Source of the DNA: Clostridiisalibacter paucivorans DSM 22131
Lineage (GTDB): Bacteria > Bacillota > Clostridia > Tissierellales > Clostridiisalibacteraceae
Reading direction: 5' to 3'
DNA length: 64,000 nt
NCBI RefSeq assembly: GCF_000620125.1
Contig: NZ_JHVL01000001.1
Span: 1 to 64,000, forward strand
The stretch's first letter is position 1; each line of letters opens with the position of its first letter. The position numbers and the translations under genes were made by a program. Below are positions 44,705 through 53,055 of this stretch, one piece after another. The notes under the pieces were generated by a model. The model saw only the letters and a program-made list of their open reading frames with translations, had not been told where the DNA came from and did not search any database.

Positions 44705-47700
44705 TTAGCCAGTTATCTTTTGTAAAATCTCTTTTCTCTTTTCCTTGACTTGTTTAAATACTAAAAACGCTGCTGGAATAACTATCATGGTCAACATAGA
44801 CGATACAAACAATCCAAATATCAATGAATATGCCAATGGCGCCCATAGACTACCTCCAGCCAATCCCATGGGTAACAATCCTATGGTAGTTGTCACCATA
44901 CCTATCATTATAGGTCTTAGTCTAGTAGCACTGGCTTCTTTTATGGATTCTATTAAGTCTCGACCTGACTTAGTCAATGTATTTATATAGTCTAATAGCA
45001 CTATACCATTGTTAACTACTATACCCATCAAGCTCACTGCACCCATAAGCGCCATAAATCCTATGGGATATCCTGTTATCTTCAATCCCAATATTACCCC
45101 TATAAAGGATAGTGGTATAGTTCCCATAATAATAAGGGGCTGACGAAGATCAAAGAATTGGAACATAAGTATTAGATATATTAACGCCGCTGATAAGAAA
45201 AATGGTCCTATCAATGACTCAAATGCCTCTGTTCTATCTTCATTCTCTCCACCAAATTCCAATTTATATCCAATGGGCACCTCAAAGTCTTTTAGTTTTT
45301 CTTCTACTATTTTTAATACATCCGCTGCTGTATATCCCTTTTTAGGATATAGTCCTGTGGTAATAGTCCTATCCTTATCTCTACGTAGAATTTTGTTTAT
45401 AGAAAACTCTGTCTCTATATCGGCAACCTGATTCAATGGCACATTTTGTCCTGTAATACTAGATGTCACATATATCTGTTCCAAAAGCTCCCTATTATTT
45501 TTGTCTTCTTCTGGAACCTTTAATATAACAGGTATATCATCATCACTATGAGCAGGCTTTATCTTGGTTATCTCTATACCATTTACCACCATCCTTATGG
45601 TTTTAGATATATCATAATTGGTGAGTCCAACCATATTTGCCTTGTCTTTATTTACATTTACCTTTATCTTAGGTGTCTCAAATCCAAAGTCATCTTGGAC
45701 ATTTTTTCCCTCTTCTATTTCATATAGCTTTTCCTTTATATCTCTAGATATTTTTCTCAATGTGTCTATATCTTCACCACTCACCCGTACCTGTACAGGC
45801 AATCCCACAGGCACAGCATTTTCTAGCTGTTTAACCTCTATCCTTGCACCTGGTATGGTTCCATCTAATTTCCTCTGTATATTGTCTATCTCATATTTAC
45901 TACCATTTACTATAAACTGTGCCTTATTAGATGAAATTTGATTTGGAAAGAAAGATGGATAAAATTTAGGAATCCCATCTCCTACTTTAGATAGATATGT
46001 ATCTACCTTGTCATTTTCATCTAATACATTCTCTATCTTTTCTACCACATCTCTAGTCTTTTCTACAGTACTTCCTTCCATTGTAGTCACATCTATTATA
46101 TATTGATCCCGCTCAACAAAGGGAAATAACTGCATACCCAATGTGGGAATAAGTAACCCTGTCAATGTCAATAATATTATGGCACTTACCAATGTAACCT
46201 TTGGCTTCTTCAAGGCCGCATCTAATATCTTTTTATATTTGCCCATAAAATATTCACTTAATCCACTAAACTTGGATTTCTTACTATCATCCTTCACCTT
46301 TAAAAAGCTATGTCCCATAACAGGCACCACAGTCAATGAACAAAGATAAGAACTTAAAAGTGCCACAGTTACCAATACGGGCAATGTTTTTACAAATTTT
46401 CCTGCAACACCCTTCATCATCAATAACGGTAAAAAAGATGCAACTGTAGTCAATGTTGAAGTAAGTATAGGTATCCTTACTTCTTTTATACCTTCAACTA
46501 TGGACATCTCCCTATTTAATTTTCCCCGTGTAAGATATACATCCATATTGTCATTGGCTACTATGGCATTTGCCACCATAAGACCGAGACATACAATCAA
46601 TGAAGATATGGATACTTGGTGCAATATAACTCCAGTCATCCTCATAAATAAAAATGTTGCCATTACTGATATAGGTATGGAAGATGCCACTACCAATGCA
46701 CTTCTCCATCCCATAGTTATAAGTACTACCACTAATACCAACACTATAGCCGATAAGAGGTTCTTCTCAAATACCTTTATTGCATCATTTACATATACTG
46801 CTTGGTCAGTTATCATCCTTATATGCATACCTTCAGGTAAACTCTTCTCATATTCATCTAAAAATGTATTTAGTCTCTCTCCGACCTTAACTACATTCTG
46901 ACCTTCGGAAAATTTCACAGCAATAAGTAATGCCTTTTCTCCATTGCTATTTACATATACATCCCGTTTTTTTTCCGTTTCTACCACATCTGCCACATCT
47001 TTAAGATATACCACATTTCCTTGTTCAGACATGCCTACTATGGTATTTTTGACTTCATCCAATGATTCATATTCCCCTGTAGTACTTACCGATAACTTAG
47101 TATCGCCTAATTCCATATTTCCGCCAGGAATATTTACATTGGTAGCCATAAGCATCTTACCTATTTGGTCTAAGGAAATATTGTATTGTCTCATCTTCAA
47201 TATATTCATATTTACATGGATTTCCTTATCCTCATAGCCATCTATCTTTACTTCTGCTACTCCCGACTCCCTTTCAAATCTGTCCTTTAGCTCATCTGAT
47301 ATGACCTTCAATTCATCAAATTGGAATTTATCTCCACTTACAGTTAGAAGCATTCCATAGGTTTCTACCAATTCAGTATCTATTTCTGGTTCCCAAACCT
47401 GCTCAGGAAAATCTGCCTTTGCATTGTCTACTTTATCTTTTAATTTGTTCCAAGTTTCATTTATTTCATCATCAGTTATATCTTCAAGCCTAACCACAAG
47501 GACACCTACACTGTCAAGGGAATGACTCTCCAATCTTTTGATATGATTAAGCTCTGACACTTTTTTCTCTAGGGGCTTTACTATGAATTTTTCCACATCT
47601 TCAGGGGTGGCTCCAGGATATATGACCTTAATTATGGCTCCAGGGGATACTACATTTGGATTTTCCTGTCTTTCCATATTTGCATATAGATATCCTCCCA

Positions 47701-47764
47701 TCACAAATATAAATATGGCCAACATCGCCACTATACTTCTATGCCTTATACACCATTTAGTCAT
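44705..47764 (-). CDS. RND-family permease, pump B, without the helix-4 proton-relay Asp
   Basis: 1019 residues, full RND architecture. Helix 4, which in AcrB-type pumps carries Asp-Asp or Asp-Asn, reads GLMVANAIVANDNMDVY: both relay positions are Ala-Asn (codons GCA AAT). An Asp occurs seven residues later. Helix 10 reads GIVVNNGIVLLDYIN. PGATPEDVEKFIVKPLEKKV and VERDQYIIDVTTMEGST are porter-domain landmarks. It may use an alternative acidic residue or be energised or coupled differently. The ATG at 47764 overlaps the adaptor stop by eight bases. It ends 130 bases before marR. Confidence 0.92.
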   Translation of the reverse strand: MTKWCIRHRSIVAMLAIFIFVMGGYLYANMERQENPNVVSPGAIIKVIYPGATPEDVEKFIVKPLEKKVSELNHIKRLESHSLDSVGVLVVRLEDITDDEINETWNKLKDKVDNAKADFPEQVWEPEIDTELVETYGMLLTVSGDKFQFDELKVISDELKDRFERESGVAEVKIDGYEDKEIHVNMNILKMRQYNISLDQIGKMLMATNVNIPGGNMELGDTKLSVSTTGEYESLDEVKNTIVGMSEQGNVVYLKDVADVVETEKKRDVYVNSNGEKALLIAVKFSEGQNVVKVGERLNTFLDEYEKSLPEGMHIRMITDQAVYVNDAIKVFEKNLLSAIVLVLVVVLITMGWRSALVVASSIPISVMATFLFMRMTGVILHQVSISSLIVCLGLMVANAIVANDNMDVYLTRGKLNREMSIVEGIKEVRIPILTSTLTTVASFLPLLMMKGVAGKFVKTLPVLVTVALLSSYLCSLTVVPVMGHSFLKVKDDSKKSKFSGLSEYFMGKYKKILDAALKKPKVTLVSAIILLTLTGLLIPTLGMQLFPFVERDQYIIDVTTMEGSTVEKTRDVVEKIENVLDENDKVDTYLSKVGDGIPKFYPSFFPNQISSNKAQFIVNGSKYEIDNIQRKLDGTIPGARIEVKQLENAVPVGLPVQVRVSGEDIDTLRKISRDIKEKLYEIEEGKNVQDDFGFETPKIKVNVNKDKANMVGLTNYDISKTIRMVVNGIEITKIKPAHSDDDIPVILKVPEEDKNNRELLEQIYVTSSITGQNVPLNQVADIETEFSINKILRRDKDRTITTGLYPKKGYTAADVLKIVEEKLKDFEVPIGYKLEFGGENEDRTEAFESLIGPFFLSAALIYLILMFQFFDLRQPLIIMGTIPLSFIGVILGLKITGYPIGFMALMGAVSLMGIVVNNGIVLLDYINTLTKSGRDLIESIKEASATRLRPIMIGMVTTTIGLLPMGLAGGSLWAPLAYSLIFGLFVSSMLTMIVIPAAFLVFKQVKEKRKEILQKITG

Positions 47765-48941
47765 TACTTGCAACCTCCAATTTGACTTTGTCCCCTGATT
47801 TTAATTTGTATTGTCCTTCTACTACTACCTTTTCTCCTTCATTTAGCCCCTGCAATATCTTAATCTTATCCTTTATAACCTCTCCTGTCTGTACTGGTCT
47901 TTCTTCTACCACACTTTCTTCATTTACAACGAATACCACTGCACCTTCAGTGTATTTTATTACACTATCTACAGGCAATAATATTCCTTTCATATCTTCT
48001 TTGTTTTTAGGCTGTATTTTTACCTTTGCAATCATTCCTGGTTTTATTATAAGGTCTTTATTATCTATATTTATTTTTACACCAAATGTTCTAGTCTGTT
48101 GATCCGCTGTTGTGTCGATATTTTTAACTGTTCCCTTAGTTTCTAAATCTAATCCATATATCAATACATCCACTTCATCACCTATGGTTATATTTTTTAC
48201 CATATTATCAGGGACTCCTATCTCTACTTCTAATTCATCTAATTTCCCCAATACAACTGCAGGATATCCAGGTGCGATGGTCTCTCCCGACTCAAATATG
48301 GTCTTTATTACTGTTCCATTTATAGGGCTTTTAAGTACTGTATCTGTCAATTTAGATGCTGCCAAATCCCATGCTGCCTTTGCCTGCTTGAGTTGGGTCT
48401 CTGATATACCCTCTGCATCCAATGCCTCTTGATGTTTATTTTCCGCTACTACCAATGCCGTCTCTATTTCTTCCAATGTCTTCTTTGCCACTGCACCCTT
48501 TTCATACAATCTTTTTACCCTTTCATGTTGGGTTTTGACAAAGTTAAGATTGGCTTCAGCTTGATTTATAGCTGATTTAACAGCACTTGCAGACTTCTGT
48601 TCCAATGCCTCATATTGTGCCTTTGTGGCAGTTACATTAAGCTCATAATCATGGGATTGCAGACTCATAAGGGATTGACCCTCTACAACTCTATCCCCTT
48701 CTTCCACATATATAAAATCTACTACACCAGGGACCTTAAATGCTGCCTTTATAAGTTTCCCCGGCTTTACATTACCACTAATCTCCATGTCTTGAGCATA
48801 GTTGTCAACTTTTACCTCCACTACCTTAGCAGGTTTTAAAGGTTCGCTCTCTGAAGATACTTCCTTAGAAGCACATCCAGTCAAGTTCCAAACTATGGCT
48901 ATTACCATAACTAATGCAATGAATTTTTTTAAACCTCTCAT
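47757..48941 (-). CDS. RND periplasmic-adaptor-type lipoprotein (MFP), pump B
   Basis: 394 residues. Lipoprotein signal with LTGC near residue 23 after a basic start MRGLKKF. Lipoyl halves (AAFKVPGVVDFIYVEEGDRVVEGQSLMSLQ, spanning about 62-91) flank a coiled-coil hairpin (about 95-185), followed by beta-barrel domains and GEKVVVEGQYKLKSGDKVKL. The first ATG at 48959 has no ribosome site; the ATG at 48941 follows GAGAGGTG and gives a clean signal peptide. First gene of the adaptor-pump B operon. Confidence 0.92.
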   Translation of the reverse strand: MRGLKKFIALVMVIAIVWNLTGCASKEVSSESEPLKPAKVVEVKVDNYAQDMEISGNVKPGKLIKAAFKVPGVVDFIYVEEGDRVVEGQSLMSLQSHDYELNVTATKAQYEALEQKSASAVKSAINQAEANLNFVKTQHERVKRLYEKGAVAKKTLEEIETALVVAENKHQEALDAEGISETQLKQAKAAWDLAASKLTDTVLKSPINGTVIKTIFESGETIAPGYPAVVLGKLDELEVEIGVPDNMVKNITIGDEVDVLIYGLDLETKGTVKNIDTTADQQTRTFGVKINIDNKDLIIKPGMIAKVKIQPKNKEDMKGILLPVDSVIKYTEGAVVFVVNEESVVEERPVQTGEVIKDKIKILQGLNEGEKVVVEGQYKLKSGDKVKLEVASND

Positions 48942-48980
48942 ATAAAATACACCTCTCATATTGTTTGTTTGTATATATAT

Positions 48981-49019
48981 ATTATACTAGTATATTTTAT
49001 ATATGTAAATAGTTTATAT
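48981..49019 (-). promoter_or_regulatory. Promoter of the pump B operon with candidate MarR box
   Basis: Minus-strand TTTACA, 17-base spacer, TATAAT (48981-49009). The box TGTAAATAGTTTATAT at 49004-49019 overlaps the -35 element exactly as at the marR promoter. Confidence 0.78.
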
Positions 49020-49037
49020 GTTAATTATTATTAATTA

Positions 49038-49202
49038 TTGGTTGGTAGTTCTTAGTTCTTAGTTCTTAGGTCTTAGTAAAAAAGTTAGTAGTTAGTAGGT
49101 ATTAGTTAGTAGTTTAATGATGAAATCCACAGGATTTCTACCATCAACTACTAACCACTAACCACTAACTACTAACTTATATCTACTAACTAATACCTAA
49201 CC
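49038..49202. repeat. Heptad hairpin element E9 (compound)
   Basis: Left arm in two blocks (TTGGTAGTTCTTAGTTCTTA; GTTAGTAGTTAGTAG), core TTAATGATGAAATCC, ACA, GGATTTCTACCATC, long right arm of CTAACCA/CTAACTA units. The TAG stop of the TolC2 gene (49197-49199) lies in the arm. Confidence 0.82.
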
Positions 49203-50345
49203 TATAACATTCTTTCCTAATCCCTTACTATATCTATAATCTAATAGGGCTAAGTTATAGGCGTGAATCTTGTTGTTTAGTTCTTTTTTGGCATTCATAT
49301 AGTCTATTCTAGCTTTGGTCACATCATTTAGAGTGCCTTCTCCTACCTTGTATCTCAATTGAGAGATATCATAAGATTTTTTTGCCTTATCCGATGCCTT
49401 TTGATAGGTCTTTATCTGTTTTTCTGCTGTCTCTAATGAGAGATATGCACTCCTCACTCCCATTTCCACACCTATTTTAACTGTATCTAAACTCTTTGCT
49501 GCCTCTTGTATTGCCAGTTCCTTTTCCTTATATCTGAATGTATTTGGAGTATATTTTACCTTTGTTGCCTCAAGGGATAATTTAGATAGTTCATAATTCT
49601 CCTTTACTACCTTTAGCCCTGCATTCTTTTCAAGGGCCTCTTTTACCCCTTCCTCCACTTTTATATAATCATGGGGTTCATAGGTCAACTGGCTAGTAAG
49701 TTCTATATCTGTAGTAAGGTCTAGTCCCAAGGCATTGTTAAAACTCATCCTTTGAAGCTCATAATATTTCCTTGCTTCTTCCAATCCAGACTCTGCTTGT
49801 GCCAAAGACACTTCAGATGCCAATAACTGCTGCTCAGATATAGTCCCTACATCAAACATAACCTTACTTTGATTATATATAGTTCTTGCCAATTCCAATC
49901 CCTCTTTAGCTATATCATATTGATTCTTTATTTGTTGCAAATCATAGTATGCCTTTTCCACATCATATTTGATCTGATTAGTCTTTATATCCTTATTCCA
50001 CTTAGCTATATCTACACCCAATTGTGCCGATCTCTTAGTAACACCCAAATCTTTTAATTTTTCAGTAATTGCATCAACTACACCTGAACCATATTTATCT
50101 ATTGCATCATTAGTTTTACCTATCCCATATCTTGCTTCATCATATCCTAAATCTGCCTTCTCTATATTTATATCCTGTATCTTCATATCCCTATTATGCT
50201 CCAATGCATAATCTATTGCCTCTTCCAAACTAAATTTCATAATCTCTGAGCTCTCGATATCCTTTTTATCTGTATCCGCATATGTAGTCCCAACCATGGT
50301 AAAACCCATAATTGCAATTATAGCTATAGCCAATATTCTCTTCAT
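49197..50345 (-). CDS. TolC-family protein lacking the outer-membrane barrel (TolC2)
   Basis: 382 residues, about 90 shorter than E. coli TolC. Signal peptide MKRILAIAIIAIMGFTMVGT with cleavage near ATYADT-like residues 23-25. The helical repeats are clear: YDLQQIKNQYDIAKEGLELA with FDVGTISEQQLLASEVSLAQ and, in repeat two, VRSAYLSLETAEKQIKTYQK with LRYKVGEGTLNDVTKARIDY. The place of the beta strands is taken by VKYTPNTFRYKEKE, the same pattern (Y-x-x-NTF-x-x-KE) as in TolC1. It is a separate transcript. A TetR-type operator shared with pump A lies between its promoter and start. Confidence 0.86.
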   Translation of the reverse strand: MKRILAIAIIAIMGFTMVGTTYADTDKKDIESSEIMKFSLEEAIDYALEHNRDMKIQDINIEKADLGYDEARYGIGKTNDAIDKYGSGVVDAITEKLKDLGVTKRSAQLGVDIAKWNKDIKTNQIKYDVEKAYYDLQQIKNQYDIAKEGLELARTIYNQSKVMFDVGTISEQQLLASEVSLAQAESGLEEARKYYELQRMSFNNALGLDLTTDIELTSQLTYEPHDYIKVEEGVKEALEKNAGLKVVKENYELSKLSLEATKVKYTPNTFRYKEKELAIQEAAKSLDTVKIGVEMGVRSAYLSLETAEKQIKTYQKASDKAKKSYDISQLRYKVGEGTLNDVTKARIDYMNAKKELNNKIHAYNLALLDYRYSKGLGKNVIG

Positions 50346-50368
50346 ATATTCTCCCTCCTAAATTTTCT

Positions 50369-50427
50369 GACTGACCAGTCGGTATTGTCTTGTTTATAAG
50401 GTTATATTATTTGTCCTCCATTGTCAA
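50369..50427 (-). promoter_or_regulatory. tolC2 promoter region with TetR-type operator
   Basis: Minus-strand TTGACA at 50422-50427 with TATAAC 15 bases on. The operator GACTGGTCAGTC (arms GACTG/CAGTC) is at 50369-50380, between promoter and ribosome site. It matches 11 of 12 bases of the pump A operator. Confidence 0.65.
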
Positions 50428-50589
50428 TAAAATATATATACTTTTAATAAAATTGTAATGTATAAATATGACATTAACTCCATGAGTATTAAGCACTATT
50501 ATTTAATTTTTTGTCGTGAAAAGAGGAATCTTTTACCATAATGACGAATTATTAGTTTAGAACATTTATCTTGTGAAAAGGGGGCAATT

Positions 50590-51660
50590 TTGTTGAGTAA
50601 GTCTTATAAAGTAGTATTTGTCTCAGACTTGGAGACAGATATGGTTATAGGTCAAGATGTATTTAATGAACAAGGAAATATACTTGTACCAAAGGGCTTC
50701 ACTATAAATAGTGTATATAAAATAAAAAACCTTCTAATGTCTAATAGCATTCAGATGGTCAAAATTATGGAAGAAAATGAGATTGAAGAGGACAAGACAC
50801 CAGACCCAGTATTTAAATATGTACATAATTACGCCCAAAAGTGTGAAGACATTAAAGACACCTTTGAAAAAATGGTTACGGGCAAGAATATACAAGAAGA
50901 AGAATTGAATTCTAAAGTAGAAGATACCCTGACAGAACTAAATAGCAATATAAATATATTTCAATTGATGCAAAAGGTAAAATCTATGGATGATGCCACA
51001 TTTTCCCACAGTCACAATGTATCCCTTATAAGCTATTCTATAGGTCAATGGTTAGACCTTAAGGATGAACTCCTTAAAGAATTGGCTCTAAGTGCATTAC
51101 TTATAGACATAGGTAAAATAATGGTCCCAAAGGAAATACTAAATAAAAAGGGTAAGGTTACCGAGGAAGAGTTTGAAATACTAAAAAGACATTCAACATT
51201 TAGTCACCAACTAATAGAAAAATATAGTTTCATAAACAAGAGAATCGAAAATGGCATACTCTTCCACCATGAACGATGGGATGGCAGTGGATACCCCATG
51301 GGATTAAAAGGGGAAAACATTCCACTATTTGCTAGAATCATAGCCGTAGCCGATGTATATAATGCAATAACATCCAAAAGGCCCCATCGAGATAAAAAGA
51401 CTCCCTTTGAAGCCATTAAGATAATGGAAAACAATTTTTTAGACAAGCTAGATATAAATATATTATATACATTTCTAAATAAAATAGGGGGGCTATTTAT
51501 AGGGCAAGCTATAAGATTAAACAACAATAAGACTGGAGAGATTATATTCATACCTAAAAGAAATATACATAGACCAGTAATAAAACTGGACAAAGACGAT
51601 ACCATCCTAGATTTAAATGAATCTAAAAACAAATCTTTATACATAGTTGATTTTATATGA
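50590..51660 (+). CDS. HD-GYP domain protein with altered HD motif
   Basis: 356 residues. N-terminal part (about 1-130) of the DUF3391-like or PilZ-less type, then HD-GYP domain (about 135-300). First metal His HSHNV is present, and so are HHERWDGSGYPMGLKGENIPL (GYP intact) and VADVYNAITSKRPHR. The HD dyad, normally LLHDIGK, is LLIDIGK: the His is Ile (codon ATA). Canonical HD-GYP enzymes hydrolyse cyclic-di-GMP; loss of this ligand may alter metal loading or leave a binding-only receptor. The start is TTG (50590 or 50593) after AAAAGGGGG. Confidence 0.9.
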   Translation: MLSKSYKVVFVSDLETDMVIGQDVFNEQGNILVPKGFTINSVYKIKNLLMSNSIQMVKIMEENEIEEDKTPDPVFKYVHNYAQKCEDIKDTFEKMVTGKNIQEEELNSKVEDTLTELNSNINIFQLMQKVKSMDDATFSHSHNVSLISYSIGQWLDLKDELLKELALSALLIDIGKIMVPKEILNKKGKVTEEEFEILKRHSTFSHQLIEKYSFINKRIENGILFHHERWDGSGYPMGLKGENIPLFARIIAVADVYNAITSKRPHRDKKTPFEAIKIMENNFLDKLDINILYTFLNKIGGLFIGQAIRLNNNKTGEIIFIPKRNIHRPVIKLDKDDTILDLNESKNKSLYIVDFI

Positions 51661-51663
51661 CAT

Positions 51664-51829
51664 TAGTTAGTAGTTAGTAGTTCGTAGTTTGTAGTTGGTA
51701 GTTGGTAGTTCGTAGTCCGTAGTTGGTAGTTGGTAGTTAGTAGTCGATGGTAGAAATCCTGGGGATTTCTTCATTGAGCTAATACCTACTAACTAATACC
51801 TACTAACTAATATCCACTAACTACTAACT
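51664..51829. repeat. Heptad hairpin element E10
   Basis: Left arm of about 11 units (TTAGTAG, TTCGTAG, TTGGTAG, TCCGTAG), core in reverse orientation (GATGGTAGAAATCC, TGG, GGATTTCTTCATTG), right arm CTAATAC/CTAACTA units. It starts 3 bases after the TGA stop of the HD-GYP gene. Confidence 0.82.
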
Positions 51830-51832
51830 TCT

Positions 51833-53014
51833 TTACCTATACAAATATCCCCTTGTCATGGGTAAATCATTGTTTAGTCCTTTAGTAAATAAAAATTGGT
51901 GTATATCCACTACTCCATAGTGGAAAGATGCAGCACAGGCATTTAAATACATCCTCCACATCCTTATAAATCTTTCATCGTACTTTTTCCTCACTTCGTC
52001 TATACAATCGTCGAAGTTTTCACTCCAATGTTTAAGTGTATTGAAATAATGTAGCCTTAGACTTTCCACATCTACTATATGAAAGTCAAAATCAGGCATA
52101 ACTGCGACTAATTCCCTTACTGAAGGTATATATCCACCGGGGAATATATATTTTTTAATCCATCTATTTCCTTCACTTTCCACTTGCCCAGTTATACAAT
52201 GGAGTAGAGATACTCCATAGGGTACCAGTAATCTATCTACCGTTTCCATGTATTTAGGTATATTTGCCTTACCCACATGCTCTATCATCCCTACACTTAC
52301 TACCCTGTCAAACTTTTCTCCTGTCTCTGCAAGTTCCCTATAGTCCATTAGCCTTACTTCTACTTTGTCTTTTAATCCCTCTTCAGCTATCCTGGCCATG
52401 GTCTTATCATACTGCTCTTTACTTAATGTAATACCCGTGGCATTGACTCCATATAACTTAGCGGCTTCAATTATTAGCCAACCCCATCCACTGCCTATAT
52501 CCAATAACTTATCTCCCTCACGCAAATTCAACTTTCTCAATATGTAATGTATCTTATTCATTTGTGCTTGATATAAAGAATCGTCTTTGTTCTTGAAGTA
52601 CCCACAGCTATAACTCATGGTATCATCCAACCACAATCTATAAAAATCATTACCTAGATCATAATGATAATGGATATCTTCTTTTTGTTGATTTATAGAT
52701 GTGGGTATGATCTTAGCCAATGTCTTTATAATATTGGGTTTGTTCAAAAAACTCTCTTTATTTTTATATACCGACTCTAAAACTTCCCTTAAATTTCCTT
52801 CTATTTCTATAATGCCATCCATATATGCCTCTCCAAAGGCCAACGAAGGGTCATCAAGGACCTTTTTCTTAGATACAGGTTCTCTAAACACTATGGTAAA
52901 CTGTGGATCTCCTTCACCATATATCTTTCTATCTCCATCCCAATACTCTATAGCAAAGGTATCATGGGATATATTCGAAAGATATTTATCCAAGAAAAAC
53001 TTTTCAATACTCAT
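51833..53014 (-). CDS. cfa: Cyclopropane-fatty-acyl-phospholipid synthase family methyltransferase
   Basis: 393 residues. SAM site LLDIGSGWGWLIIEAAKLYG near residue 165. YHYDLGNDFYRLWLDDTMSYSCGYF and VSVGMIEHVGKANIPKYMETV are hallmark CFA synthase segments. C-terminal FIRMWRMYLNACAASFHYG is typical too. It cyclopropanates unsaturated acyl chains of membrane phospholipids. ATG after AAGGGGG. It lies next to, and 42 bases downstream of, the SGNH-like acylation gene. Confidence 0.94.
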   Translation of the reverse strand: MSIEKFFLDKYLSNISHDTFAIEYWDGDRKIYGEGDPQFTIVFREPVSKKKVLDDPSLAFGEAYMDGIIEIEGNLREVLESVYKNKESFLNKPNIIKTLAKIIPTSINQQKEDIHYHYDLGNDFYRLWLDDTMSYSCGYFKNKDDSLYQAQMNKIHYILRKLNLREGDKLLDIGSGWGWLIIEAAKLYGVNATGITLSKEQYDKTMARIAEEGLKDKVEVRLMDYRELAETGEKFDRVVSVGMIEHVGKANIPKYMETVDRLLVPYGVSLLHCITGQVESEGNRWIKKYIFPGGYIPSVRELVAVMPDFDFHIVDVESLRLHYFNTLKHWSENFDDCIDEVRKKYDERFIRMWRMYLNACAASFHYGVVDIHQFLFTKGLNNDLPMTRGYLYR

Positions 53015-53055
53015 TTAAAACATCCCCCTTAATTTTTTGTTATATCTATATTGTA

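Noticed and set aside
42615-50345. Evidence that the organism is a diderm with an outer membrane
   Set aside because: The TolC-like proteins seem to lack barrel strands, the OmpA-like protein has only the peptidoglycan-binding domain, and no BamA, Lpt or lipid A gene is in the window.
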